From: Rhodococcus koreensis
GTDB taxonomy: Bacteria > Actinomycetota > Actinomycetes > Mycobacteriales > Mycobacteriaceae
DNA: 64,000 nucleotides
Direction: 5' to 3'
Assembly: GCF_900105905.1 (NCBI RefSeq)
Contig: NZ_FNSV01000005.1
Coordinates: 682,001 to 746,000, forward strand
The notes beneath the pieces are model-generated. The model was not told the origin of the DNA, ran no database searches, and saw only the letters and a list, made by a program, of their open reading frames with translations. The translations under genes and the position numbers were made by a program. Of the stretch, positions 1 through 10,034 are shown piece after piece (the stretch's first letter is position 1; each line of letters begins with the position of its first letter).

Positions 1-222
1 CCGGCGGAACTCGACACCCGGCCGGGTGAGGTCGGCGTACGGAATTCGGACCGCCTCGGGCGCCTGGTCGTGGAACAGGATGTCCATCTTGGAGAAGCCG
101 AAGGTGAACGCGTCGTTCCGGTCGATCAGCACGACCTGGACCTCGCCGGCCAGCGACTCCGACAGGCAGGCGGCCAGCTCCAGCCCGCCGAACCCGGCGC
201 CGAGGATCAACACGGTCCGCAT
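1..222 (-). CDS. FAD/NAD(P)-dependent oxidoreductase, N-terminal part
   Basis: The 5' 74 codons of a gene that runs off the left edge. The product opens with a beta strand followed by GAGFGGLE, the GxGxxG dinucleotide-binding loop of two-dinucleotide-binding-domain flavoproteins (type II NADH dehydrogenase and sulfide:quinone reductase group). After it come VVLIDRND, whose acidic end would contact the FAD ribose, and a FGFSKMDILF segment. The start is the ATG at 222 at the head of the fold. The substrate cannot be assigned because the active-site and C-terminal regions lie outside the window. Confidence 0.75.
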   Translation of the reverse strand, partial: MRTVLILGAGFGGLELAACLSESLAGEVQVVLIDRNDAFTFGFSKMDILFHDQAPEAVRIPYADLTRPGVEFRR

Positions 223-894
223 GTTCCCAGTATTCCCCGGTCGGGGCGGTCGCGGGCGAATCGAGATCCCGCCCGGCGGCAATGCCGACGCGAGGACGCC
301 CGGAGCGGTGCCCCGCGTAGTCCGTCGACGCACTGACTGCACACCACCGAACGCCGATCGGTCATCGGTTGCACCACCGAACTAGCGGCCACCCGATTCC
401 GCACCGAGCATCGGTCCGTCGAACACATTGTCCGCAACGCAGATCTGCAGGCCACCGACGGACTCGAGTGGACGACTAAAGATATCGGTCGTTTCTGACG
501 CACTGATCCGTGACCCACATCAATTCGAATGCAAACAATGCTCGGCATGGCAGGGTCAGATGTCTCAAGCAAGTTGAAGTCGATGGCCGGTGCCTATCTC
601 CCTGATGCAGCGCCTCGGCGCTGGTGCGGTGCCTCAACACTGCTCGAATGAGAGACAATCCGAAGCAGTGTATAACTATGCAGAATTCGTGCCGCTACGC
701 TCGGACCTCCTGTCAAACAGGACCAACCAGTCTTGACCTTTCGCCGATCAGCGGCGGACGATTGAGGTTCCTAGATTTCCACCCATCTACCCGCCGGAAT
801 CCGCGGCCCCACCGCACTACGTCCAGCAAGACCACAGCTTCACGACGGCCGGCGTGTACGTCGGTTGAAGAGTCGATTCGAAAGGCAACCTCAC
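223..894. other. intergenic region, no gene seen
   Basis: About 670 bases between the divergent oxidoreductase and the helical protein at 895. No open frame here has coding character. AT content rises towards the right side. A TATAACTAT stretch near 670 could be a -10 element but has no convincing -35 partner. Confidence 0.4.
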
Positions 895-2163
895 ATGGGC
901 AGCACGGACCTCATCACCTACTTGAACTACATGTCTACCTGGGAGACCGAATCAGAGGAAAACATCGACGGCATTATTTCCGAGCAGGCTCTCTTTGTAA
1001 ATCTGGGAGAATTCGATTCAGACACGGCGGTCAACGCCGAATTCACGACGCTGTACGACTTGTCGTGCGAGGTGCGTGACCTGACCGTTGCGGAGGACGC
1101 TACCCAGATTGCCGCCGACGGAGCCGCGGTAGCTGCAATCTGGTCTTTCGGACTTGGGATGGCAGCGTTCGCCGCTCTCGAAGCTGCCGAGATCATTCAG
1201 CAAAAAGTTATTTCATCGAAGTCCACCGACCTCAACAATAAGCTGACATCGGCCGACGCTGACATCTCCGCTCAAATCAAAAACTCGCAGGTGAGTGATT
1301 ACGTCGCTAAATACAAGCAAAACAACAATCTGATTGCGAGCAAGGCTCCGGTGGGCCTCGACACGCGAACATGTCGCGGCCTTCTACTGCAATTCTTAGC
1401 GGAGGTGCAGAGAAACACGACGTTGAATGTTGGGACATTCAAGCAGTACGCCGAGTCCGCGCGGCGTCTATACAACAGCGACGAGATAAACGCGGTCTAC
1501 GATGCTTTGGATACGCTGAATCTCAGTCAAAAGACTGATGCCGACGTCAAGAAATTCATGGACTTTCTGGCGGGTTGGAATTTCCCCGGTAAGCCCGAGA
1601 TATCCATGGTCCAAAATGCGTGCATCGCGATTATGTTTTATAAATTGAAAATTGCGAACGACACCATTAAGGCACAAGCAGAAGCTGCCGGCCTTCCTGT
1701 GGAGGAAGTAGACGCCACCGCTTTTGGCGCCATGGATGCTGTCGGCAAGTTCATCGCGGTTGTCGCAGTCGTCATGTCGGTAGCGGACGTTGTGTTTGAA
1801 ATCCTGGACATCGAGAACGTAGTCACACAGTGCGACAAGATGTGCGATCAACTGAACGGTCCCATTAAGCAAAGCTACCTCGACTACTTTAACGGAATAA
1901 AAACGTCAGCGCGTGCATACAAGGCGGCAATCCAGCCCGACTCTGGCAATAGTGCCGGACGCGACATCCAGCAGATGCAGAGTCAAATACAGCAGTGGGG
2001 CTCGATCACCCAATTCGGGATCCAGATCTCAGAGATCACGGGTACGGCAGATAATCCCGATCAGAAAAGCGGAACAGCAACCAAGACGGACCACGGGTTC
2101 TCGGGCTACAACGGGAGCTGGGAAATCGGAAACTGGGGAGACACGCTCAGATTCACCAACTAG
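895..2163 (+). CDS. alpha-helical protein, possible pore-forming-toxin-like
   Basis: A product of about 422 residues that I do not recognise by family. It is almost entirely helical. It has one hydrophobic stretch near residues 80-105 (rich in A, G, L, I) and a second near 280-305 (rich in V, A, F), joined by long polar helices with many N, Q, K and S. This layout recalls the alpha-pore-forming toxins of the ClyA, Nhe/Hbl and Xax groups, where hydrophobic hairpins insert into membranes. That is only a resemblance of architecture. No signal peptide is visible. I chose the ATG at 895 because AAAGG lies just upstream; a longer in-frame start exists at 865. Base composition is clearly lower in GC than the neighbours, suggesting transfer. 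The C terminus is glycine- and asparagine-rich. Confidence 0.55.
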   Translation: MGSTDLITYLNYMSTWETESEENIDGIISEQALFVNLGEFDSDTAVNAEFTTLYDLSCEVRDLTVAEDATQIAADGAAVAAIWSFGLGMAAFAALEAAEIIQQKVISSKSTDLNNKLTSADADISAQIKNSQVSDYVAKYKQNNNLIASKAPVGLDTRTCRGLLLQFLAEVQRNTTLNVGTFKQYAESARRLYNSDEINAVYDALDTLNLSQKTDADVKKFMDFLAGWNFPGKPEISMVQNACIAIMFYKLKIANDTIKAQAEAAGLPVEEVDATAFGAMDAVGKFIAVVAVVMSVADVVFEILDIENVVTQCDKMCDQLNGPIKQSYLDYFNGIKTSARAYKAAIQPDSGNSAGRDIQQMQSQIQQWGSITQFGIQISEITGTADNPDQKSGTATKTDHGFSGYNGSWEIGNWGDTLRFTN

Positions 2164-2450
2164 TGCGGCTACACCGAACTGCTCATCATCGACGAGGCCG
2201 ACCGCCTGAAAGCCACCGGCCTCGAACAGCTTCGGGACTTCGTCGACCGCCACCACCTGGGCCTGATCCTGGTCGGCATGCCCGGACTGGAACGCTACCC
2301 CCAGCTCTACAGCCGCATCGGCTTCGCCCACCAATACCGGCCGCTGAGCGATGACGACCTCGCCTTCGTGCTCGAGCGCCACTGGAACCGGCTCGGCCTG
2401 GCGCTCAACGCCGACGACTTCACCGACGCCGATCCCTCCGCGCGATCGAC
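2164..2450 (+). pseudogene. TniB/MuB-like transposition ATPase fragment
   Basis: It begins directly after the stop of the preceding gene and in the same frame. About 90 codons encode the C-terminal half of an AAA ATPase: LLIIDEADRL (Walker B), then LILVGMPGLE (sensor I strand with a final polar residue) and a helical lid. TniB, ExeA and similar transposon helpers have this arrangement. The Walker A half and the start are missing, and coding similarity fades after about 2450. It is probably a scar of a Tn7/Tn5053-like transposon and may mark the edge of the insert carrying the 895-2163 gene. Confidence 0.6.
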
Positions 2451-2606
2451 GCGACCCCATCGTGGCAACCTGATCGATCGGATATCCCGCTCTACGTTGT
2501 CGAACATGCACACCGCCTCCTCCGAGTTCGAGGTGATGTCTACCGATCCGAAAGGGCATCCGTGCCGAAGGAGCCGCGCGTGTCGCCCGGTAGTCCGGTC
2601 AACAGA

Positions 2607-2864
2607 TCACCGCTGAGCCCGCGTGCGCTCGTCAGCGCTGGAGGTCCGGCTCGTCTTGTTCGGCTCCGAGTTGCCGGCGGAGTGCGTGGGCTCGAACTGC
2701 GGTGATACGCACGGCGCAGCGGGTCGGGGTCGCAGCATGTCATCGAACGCGTCCTGACATCCGGTGCACACGTCGCCGGGTTCGACGACTGGGAAGTCGC
2801 AGGTGGGGATAGTGCACGAGGTGAAGAGGTCGAGCTGAGGAAGTGGGTTTTCGGGCTCGGTCAT
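2607..2864 (-). CDS. small cysteine-motif hypothetical protein
   Basis: 85 residues. A short acidic N terminus leads into CTIPTC, then CTGC about ten residues later: two cysteine pairs consistent with one small zinc-binding knuckle. The rest is polar and probably disordered. The function is unknown. It lies head to tail with the next small genes on the minus strand, as in actinobacterial plasmid operons. The ATG at 2864 follows a purine-rich AGGAGAG-type sequence. Confidence 0.55.
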   Translation of the reverse strand: MTEPENPLPQLDLFTSCTIPTCDFPVVEPGDVCTGCQDAFDDMLRPRPAAPCVSPQFEPTHSAGNSEPNKTSRTSSADERTRAQR

Positions 2865-2979
2865 GGTGGTCGTTCTCTCCTTCTGGGTGGAGCGCCCCGG
2901 GCAGATAGTTGCTGCCCGGTGCGCTCGTTGTTCGGCGGGTCGGGATGTGGCCGTCAGGATGTGTCGGCCGGACGTCGAA

Positions 2980-3419
2980 TTAGCGGGCTTCGGCCACCTG
3001 GGCGCTGGCCGCGGCGGCGGCGGCGGCGAGGTCGATCGTCACCTTCTCCAGCGCGGTCCGCGGCACAGTCCAGTACCGGCCGTCTTCGCCGCCCAGTTCT
3101 GCGATCTTCACCTTGGCGCCGTTGGCCAGGACCACGAACAGCGTCTCCGGGTCGATATTGCGGGCCCGCTTCACCCGGACCGTGGAGCCGGTCGACAACG
3201 GCGCGACCGCGATGTCGGCTTCGCCAGCAGTTCCGCGGGGGCGGGCACCAGCACCTGCGGTTGCGCCCGCACTCCGGGTCCGACACCGTCGAGTGGCGTG
3301 AGTTCGTAGTTCACCTTCAGCCGGCGGACCACCTCGAAAACGCGGCCGTTCATGTCCTTGTTCGCGACCACGGGGTCGATGATCACGCGGTCACCGGCCT
3401 GGAAGATGTTCTTCGACAT
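2980..3419 (-). pseudogene. KOW-like small plasmid protein, frameshifted
   Basis: Two minus-strand frames together give one protein. The N part (from ATG 3419) reads GDRVIIDPVVANKDMNGRVFEV, a KOW/SH3-like beta-barrel start. The C part (to 2980) reads STGSTVRVKRAR and FVVLANGAKVKI, a second similar barrel, ending in an alanine-rich helix. The frames switch near 3220-3225, where one missing C would restore LLAEADIAVAPL. RBS and start are good. The role is unknown. I read this as one gene with a -1 base change, either real decay or a consensus error. Confidence 0.6.
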
Positions 3420-3462
3420 AGCTTTCCGTTCTCCTTCGATGAGGGGTGTGTGGTGTGGGTGG

Positions 3463-4105
3463 TTATGCGGGGATCCAGGTCACGCCCCGGTCTCCGATGA
3501 GAGCGACCCTCCCCGCCGGTGCGCCGCCGGTGTACTGGTGCAGGGCCGTGCGGGCGCGGGTGACCGCGCAGCCGAGTGCGTCGGGCGAGTCGCCGAGTGC
3601 CTCGACGCTGGCTTCGCCCAGTGCCAGGGCGACCGAGTCACCCTGCGTGTCGTACAGGCCGACGGTCCAGCCCGTAATGGGTTCACCGGTCGTCAGTGCG
3701 GGATCGCCGTTGGTGGTGGCGAGGAGGTAGATCGATCGGCCGTCGGGGGCGTAACCCGCGTCGCCGGTGAGGGCGTAGCAGTTGCCACCGGTCGAGGTCA
3801 CCTCGGGATCGGCGACCTCGACCGCCGCCTCCACCGACCCCGGCTCGTCCCGCACGACCAACGCAAAACGCCACCGACCGATCCGCCTCGCTCGGCATCC
3901 GCCGAACGAGCTGCCCGATCGCGGTATCGACATCCAACCCCGGCGCGGTCGTCACACCCTTGACCTCGACGTAGACCCGACGACCGTTCTTCTCGGCAAC
4001 AATATCGACGAAATCCACCTCGGTACGCACCGTCCACCCCTGAGACGACAACCACCCCGCGAACGCCTCGACCACGCGAGCCTCGTCACCTCTCACACGA
4101 AACAC
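3463..4105 (-). pseudogene. PD-(D/E)XK nuclease-like protein, frameshifted
   Basis: The N-terminal half (frame from GTG 4105; an upstream in-frame start at 4153 is possible) has a helix followed by VDFVDIVAEK and VYVEVKG. This is the D...ExK signature of the restriction-endonuclease fold, seen in Mrr-like and Holliday-junction-resolvase-like proteins. The C half is read in another frame and contains SIYLLATTNGDPALTTGEPITGWTVGLYD and an alanine-rich helix. The switch falls at the A4/T4 run at 3865-3868, where removing one T joins RSVAF to ALVVRDEP. The specific function is unknown; a plasmid-borne restriction-like or repair role is conceivable. Confidence 0.5.
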
Positions 4106-4153
4106 GGTAAGCCGGAAACCACAGTTCCGAACAACACCCGGCGAGAAACACAT

Positions 4154-4467
4154 TCGGTGCGGCTATGCCACGATTCAGGCATGCCCCGGCAGATGCCAAG
4201 CGGTGAGGTCGACGTCAACGGATCACCCCTTCAGGACCTCATCCGCGCCATTCATGTAATCGACTGACCGCTAGTGGCATTCATGTACACGATGTCTGAC
4301 GTCACTCAGAACCGGCCATGAAGCACGTTCACACTCGGCGCGCTGGGACCGGCACTGACCGCCACGTCCTCGGATCATCGATCCGCGATGGTCTCCACCG
4401 GACGCGTAGCGCAACCGTGTCCCGAACCTGAGGCCGGAACGCATCCACGGGCGGCGGCAACCACCTA
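4154..4467. other. intergenic region, no gene seen
   Basis: About 310 bases between two minus-strand genes. Short frames on both strands have no coding character. Confidence 0.35.
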
Positions 4468-4773
4468 TCATTCTCCCCTGTGTCGGCCGGGTGTCCGCCC
4501 GGTCGAATCCGGGTTCGGGGCGGAGCGGTAGGAGCTCGGATCGATGGTCAGGTCTTCGGTGTCGGCGAAGACCAGCCGCCCGTCGTCAAGCGCGACCGCC
4601 CACCGATGCACCGGCGCCCACGCGTGCCCACCACCGCCCGGGTCGGTCACCGCCGCATAATCCTCGACCACCTCACCGGTGAGATCGGCCGCGGTGCTCC
4701 TGCGGACCAGCACCCGGACACCGATCGTCAACGCCGGGCCACCGACCGGCCGGCTGCCACTGTTTCGGGCCAT
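4468..4773 (-). CDS. small KOW-like hypothetical protein
   Basis: 101 residues. The core VRVLVRRSTAADLTGEVVEDY, followed later by WAVALDDGRLVFADTEDL, fits a small beta-barrel of the kind found in many short actinobacterial proteins. No catalytic motif. The ATG at 4773 has AAGAGG at good spacing and is preferred over an in-frame start at 4815. Function unknown. Confidence 0.6.
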   Translation of the reverse strand: MARNSGSRPVGGPALTIGVRVLVRRSTAADLTGEVVEDYAAVTDPGGGGHAWAPVHRWAVALDDGRLVFADTEDLTIDPSSYRSAPNPDSTGRTPGRHRGE

Positions 4774-4969
4774 GTTGATGCACCTCTTCGCCCGGAGACT
4801 CCCGAGATCGAGCATAAGCTCCGACCGGCCCGGGACGCGACCCGACCGACGCCACGACTGAGGACTACCGATCGATGTCGAGGCTGGCCATCGGTAGCAT
4901 GGTTACCGGCGTATCCTGCAGATTCGCCATCGGGGATGGAATCTGGCCGCGACTGAATAAATACCGCTG

Positions 4970-5995
4970 ATGACACAGGTGAGGATTTCGAGACCAGGGG
5001 TGAGGTCGTGTGCTCGGCACCTCGTCGGCATCCTCGTCGGCATCCTCGTCCTCGCTTCTTGCGCCACACCCGATCCCCTCACTCCGACGGTCTCGGGCAC
5101 CTACACCACACGTCCGATGACGAACGGTGCACAGATCATCCCGCCCACAAACAGTCCGCCGCCGGAACCACCGCTCCCCGAGTCGTGCGGGGCGCTCGCG
5201 AGCCTGCGGCCCGGCCCGCAGCCCCCGCCCGGGCAGATGCCGCCCGGTGGGTCACTCGCCGAGATCGCGGCACGCGGCCGGTTGATCGTCGGTGTCGACC
5301 AGAACACCAACCTCTTCAGCTTCCGCGACCCGACCACGGGCACCCTGCAAGGGTTCGAGATCGACCTGGCGAGGGAGATCGCCCGGGACGTCTTCGGCGA
5401 TCCGACCAGGATCGAGTTCCGGCTGCTCAACTCCCCCGGCCGATTCTCCGCACTCGAGCACAACGACGTCGACGTCGTCATCCACGGCTTCTCGATCACC
5501 TGCGACCGCGCCCAACTCGTCGGGTTCTCCACCGAGTACGTCCGCGCCTTCCAACGCATTCTCGTTCCGCAGGGTTCCGACATCACCGGGCCGGCGGACC
5601 TGGCCGGAAAGCGGGTCTGCACCTTCATCGACACCACCTCACTTGGCACCGTCCAACGCGTCGCACCGGATGCCACGATCATCGCGGTCCCCGATTGGGA
5701 CGACTGCCTCGTCACCATGCAGAAACGGCAAGCCGACGCGACCAGCACCTCCGACTCGATCCTGGCCGGGCTCGCGTCCCAGGACCCCCATTTTCAGATC
5801 GTAGGGCCACGACTGGAGTCAGAAGAGCACTGGGCGATCGGTGTCAACAAGTACAAGGACGACCTGGTGCGGTTCGTCAACGGCACCCTCGACCGCATCC
5901 GCGCGGACGGCACCTGGATGCGCATTTACGACCGATGGCTCGCCCCTCTGCTCGGACCCGTCGCGGGCCCACCCCCGGCGACCTATCGCGATTGA
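4970..5995 (+). CDS. glutamate-type ABC transporter substrate-binding lipoprotein
   Basis: 341 residues. A basic N terminus, a hydrophobic stretch and the lipobox LASC (Cys about residue 28) mark an exported lipoprotein. A proline-rich linker precedes a family 3 solute-binding domain (about 85-335), with IAARGRLIVGVDQNTNLFSF, GFEIDLAREIA and the hinge segment DLAGKRVC. Actinobacterial relatives bind glutamate or glutamine and work with a GlnP/GlnQ-type permease and ATPase. No permease or ATPase gene is adjacent, so the protein must partner with components elsewhere. An amino-acid permease lies downstream, but about 650 bp away. Confidence 0.85.
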   Translation: MTQVRISRPGVRSCARHLVGILVGILVLASCATPDPLTPTVSGTYTTRPMTNGAQIIPPTNSPPPEPPLPESCGALASLRPGPQPPPGQMPPGGSLAEIAARGRLIVGVDQNTNLFSFRDPTTGTLQGFEIDLAREIARDVFGDPTRIEFRLLNSPGRFSALEHNDVDVVIHGFSITCDRAQLVGFSTEYVRAFQRILVPQGSDITGPADLAGKRVCTFIDTTSLGTVQRVAPDATIIAVPDWDDCLVTMQKRQADATSTSDSILAGLASQDPHFQIVGPRLESEEHWAIGVNKYKDDLVRFVNGTLDRIRADGTWMRIYDRWLAPLLGPVAGPPPATYRD

Positions 5996-6641
5996 GCGGC
6001 AACGAATCTTCGCATTGCCGCAGACGGCAACGGTGGATGTTGCCGAATAGCGGAATCCGCACTCTCCCTTGAAATGCCAACGAGGTGGGTCACTGATCTC
6101 TGGCGTCACCGTCACCCTGACCGGGTACGACCCTTTACTGCGAAGCGTCCATGGAAAGGAAATCGACGAGGAAATGAAGCCGCCGACGCCGGGGAAGGCG
6201 TGACCGGCTTCATTGATGTTGCACCCGGGTTATCGACGGTCAGTCGGGGCTGCCCCGCCGACCCCTCGAACCAGCGGGGTTGATGTCGCCTCGGGCAGTG
6301 CCGCTGCCGGTCTCGGCGGCTTCGCACAACCACAGCCGGGCACCGGATACGCCGGAACGGCCAGTCGCGATCACTGAGATTTGATGTGCGCCCGTTCCGG
6401 GTTGCCCAAAGGTCCCGTGAATTCCGAACGGACAATCCATACCCGGCAAACCGGACAAGCTTCGCGCAAGGTGCTCGATTCCTTGACCTGCGAATGTGAT
6501 CCACAATACACTGTAGTCGACAACTGATGTATCAGACGCATTTCAGTGGGACGCCGGTGTCGCCGCATTGCTCGGAACTGCCCGTTCTGCGCCGAGGAAC
6601 GCAGAATGCACGCTCGGGTTCGATGATGAAGGAATCGCGCT
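5996..6641. other. intergenic region upstream of permease
   Basis: About 650 bases. Short minus-strand frames lack coding character. The 3' part contains a GAAGGA ribosome-binding site ahead of the ATG at 6642. I see nothing else I can support. Confidence 0.35.
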
Positions 6642-8470
6642 ATGGGTGCAGCACCCGCGTTGAAGAAGGGCTCAGCGAACGGCAGCTGAGAATGATCGCC
6701 ATCGGGGGTGTGATCGGTGCAGGTCTGTTCGTCGGCTCGGGCGTGGTGATCCACGCGACCGGACCGGCCGCGTTCATCCCGTACGCACTGTGCGGCTTTC
6801 TCGTCATCATGGTTATGCGCATGCTGGCCGAGATGGCGGTGGCCCACCCGTCGACCGGATCGTTCGCCGACTACGCTCGAAACGCCCTCGGCGGCTGGGC
6901 GGGCTTCTCCGTCGGCTGGCTCTACTGGTACTTCTGGGTGATCATCGTCGGATTCGAGGCGATCGCCGGGGCCAAGATCGTCCAGTACTGGATACCCGGT
7001 ATCCCGCTGTGGCTGTGCTCGCTCGTCCTCCTGGTGGCGATGACGATGACCAACCTGTTCTCCGTCTCATCGTTCGGTGAGTTCGAATTCTGGTTCGCCG
7101 GCATCAAGGTCACCGCGATCATCCTGTTCCTCGGCATCGGCGCCGCCTACGTCTTCGGCCTGTGGCCGGGCAAGTCGGTGGACTTCTCCAACCTGGCCTC
7201 CCACGGCGGCTTCTTCCCGAACGGGGCATGGGCGATCACGGCCGCCATCGTCACCGTCATCTTCTCGATGACCGGGGCCGAGGTCGCCACGATCGCCGCG
7301 GCCGAATCCAAGGATCCCGAACGCGCGGTCGCCAAGGCCGCGAACTCGGTCATCGCGCGCATCGCGCTGTTCTACGTCGGGTCCATCTTCCTGCTCGTGA
7401 CGATCGTGCCATGGAACGACGACACCGTCGCGGCGTCACCCTTCGTTGCCGCGTTCACCAAGATGGGCCTGCCGTACGCGGACCACATCATGAACGCCGT
7501 GGTGCTGACCGCGGTGCTGAGTTGCCTCAACTCCGGCATGTACACCGCCTCGCGCATGCTCTTCGTACTCGCCGCCCGCCGCGAGGCACCGCAGCAGTTG
7601 GTCAAGGTGACCCGCCGCGGCGTACCCGCCATCGCGATCCTCGCCTCGTCGATCGTCGGGTTCCTCTGCGTCATCGCCGCCGCGGTCTCGCCGGACACCG
7701 TCTTCTCCTTCCTGCTCAACTCCAGCGGTGCCGTCATCTTGTTCGTGTACTGCCTGATCGGCATCTCGCAGGTCACCCTGCGGTACCGCAGCGGGTCCGA
7801 ACACCTGCGAGTGAAAATGTGGATGTTCCCGGCATTGTCAATCTTCACCGTCGTCGCGATCATGGCGATCCTGGCACAGATGGGCATCGAGAAGGATTCG
7901 CGGTCGCAGCTCGTGCTGAGCCTGCTGTCGTGGGCGGTCGTGATCGTGCTGTACCTCGCGAACAAGTGGTTCATCGCCCGCCGCCCGGAAGTCGAGGGAG
8001 CCGTCGCGAAACCCAATCCGCGCCGAGTGCTGGTGCTGGCCAATGAAACCGCCGATTCCGCCGAGCTGCTCGCCGAGCTGCATACCATCGGCGCCGACCA
8101 AGCCGCGAGCTACTTCGTCGTGGTGCCGGACAGCCCTATCGAGACGGGCGCCGCCGCGACCCACGGGCCCGTCGACGTGCGGGAGGCTACCCAGCAGGCC
8201 GCGCAATCGAGGCTGGACCACACGGTGGCGACACTGCGGTCGAACAACCTCGACGTCGACGGCGCGCGCGGTGACTTCCGGCCGCTTCGGGCACTCGCAA
8301 ACGCCGTCGACACCTTCCGCCCGGATCTGATTGTCATCGCGACGCTGCCGCCGGAGATGTCGGTCTGGCATCGGTTCGATGTGGTCGACCGGGCCCGTCA
8401 CGACTACCCCCAGATTCCCGTGACCCACGTGGTCGCGATCCCGGTGGCTGTCGAGGCGTTCGTCCAATGA
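6642..8470 (+). CDS. APC-family amino-acid permease with C-terminal stress domain (N-terminal frameshift)
   Basis: About 610 residues. The core is an amino acid-polyamine-organocation permease of the GabP/CycA type: GGVIGAGLFVGSG in helix 1 is the substrate-binding unwound segment, and about 12 membrane helices follow to near residue 460. A cytosolic domain of about 150 residues with a Rossmann-like VLVLANET...SYFVVVPD...PDLIVIATLP follows; it resembles universal-stress-protein-type regulatory tails. The ATG at 6642 has a good GAAGGA site and would encode GAAPALKKG, but this joins the permease frame (GLSERQL) only if one G is restored in the GGG near 6668. As written, translation would need an in-frame start upstream, such as the one at 6527. 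The stop overlaps the next start (ATGA). Confidence 0.75.
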
Positions 8471-9350
8471 CGATCATCGCCGGGTTCAGCGCGAGCCGGC
8501 AGGGCGGCGCACCGTTGCATCTCGCGGCACAGTTCGCCCGCACCACCAGCGAGAGGATCAACGCCGCTGCCGCCGTGGAACGCTCGCTATCCGCCGGAGC
8601 CGACCCGCTCGAAGACCAGCACCGGGCCTGGCCGCCACCTGGGCGAAGCGATCGCTCGAGCAGGTCGCGGGGCGGATATGCGGTGACCTCGACATCACCA
8701 CGGTCATCCATCACGCCACCTCGATCCCGCGGGGACTGATGGAGTTGGCGGAACAACACCTCGCCGAACTCGTCGTCGTCGGATCCTCGTCCTCGGGTCT
8801 TTTGGGCAGGATCGCCCTGGGCAGCGTGACCGAACACCTGGTGCACACCGCCGAGGTGGCGGTCGCGATCGCTCCCCGCGGCTACCCGTCGACTCCCCTT
8901 CCCCTGCAACGGCTCACGGTGGCCTACGGCGGCGCCGCGGACGCAGCCGAACTCATCAGGACCGGCGCCGAACTCGCCAAACCGTGGCGGGTGCGGATGC
9001 GGATCGCCTCGTTCACCGTGCGGCCGACCACGATGTTCGGAGGCTCGATCGCCCGCTCCGCCGAGGATCTCGTCACCGAGCAGTGGACGCGCAAGACCCT
9101 GCAGTCGGCACGTAAACAGCTCGACGCGGTCCGCTCCACGATCTCGATCCCTGACGCGGACGTCGTGCTCGGGACCGGCACCGACTGGCCGGACGCGGTC
9201 GGCGACATCGCCTGGGAATCCGGTGAGCTGCTGCTGCTCGGATCCGCCGCGGCAGGCCCACGCGCCCAGGTGTTCCTCGGGTCGGCGGCTTCGAAGATCC
9301 TACGGCACGTCCCCGTCCCGGCCATGATCGTGCCGAGGCGCCACCCCTAG
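8467..9350 (+). pseudogene. tandem universal stress protein, frameshifted
   Basis: The start overlaps the permease stop (ATGA), so the two are translationally coupled. The first frame gives IIAGFSASRQGGAPLHLAAQFAR, the start of a UspA domain. Near 8625-8632 the frame breaks; restoring one G in GGG yields RGLAATWAKRSLEQ and continues into the second frame, which has LVVVGSSSSGLLGRIALGSVTEHL, the USP ATP-binding G-x2-G-x9-G(S/T) motif. A second USP domain follows, ending LLLLGSAAAGPRAQVFLGSAASKILRHVPVP. The gene would give about 294 residues if intact. It probably modulates or responds to the adjacent permease. Confidence 0.7.
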
Positions 9351-10034
9351 CCCGAGTTCCCGGGGATGTTGTCACAGGGCACGCCGGGAGTATGACGACC
9401 GAACACGGACAGACGCACGTCGCCGCGCCTGGGTCGGTGGGGGGACCGTCCCCTTCCGCCTCTGAGGGCCGGTGGCCGGTTGCACATCGTCGAAGGCCAG
9501 GCGCTGGCGTCGCGCGCTCGACTGTGTTGCGGTCGGCGGCGGGGAGGGAAGAAGGCCGTGGCACGGGGTGAGGAACCACCACGATCTGGATTTGCTGCTG
9601 GTGGTGCTCTCGACGGATCCCCGCCTGGTGTTGTGCCTGGAGGTTGCGGACGGGGATGCGGCCGACCGCGGCGGCAACATCGTGGTGCACCCTTCCGAGA
9701 CGGTGATGTTCCGTCACGGCATTTTGTTGATGTAGTGAAAAAGCGTTCAGGACTTCATGTTCGGATGTAAGAAAGCTACCGCGGTGTAGGGACTCACACC
9801 TGGCTTCACCTGATCAGCCCGTGACCAGCGGGGCCGACGTTGTCTCATGGCGATTGCACCGTCGTCCATCTCAACTTCGCTGCACTTCTTCGCCGGCGCG
9901 GTGTGCGGCCGTGAGTAACAAAGCATCCTGACCTGCGGAGTCTCAATCGCGGCGCGCCGAGTGCAATCGAAGTGCAGCTCGCGCTGAGACAGGTGCAGGC
10001 GAGATTGAGAACCTACACGCGGGACGGAGGAAAG
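9351..10034. other. intergenic region, no supported gene
   Basis: About 680 bases. A plus-strand frame ending at 9735 (LLLVVLSTDPRLVLCLEV) has some coding flavour but no start with a ribosome-binding site and no family I know. An inverted pair of TCTCAATC (9941) and GATTGAGA (about 10003) lies just downstream of the cutinase stop and may belong to a transcription end. Confidence 0.3.

Noticed and set aside
9472..9735. 87-codon plus-strand frame ending in a hydrophobic segment
   Set aside because: No ribosome-binding site, an Arg-rich first half and no relatives I recognise; noted in the intergenic entry only.
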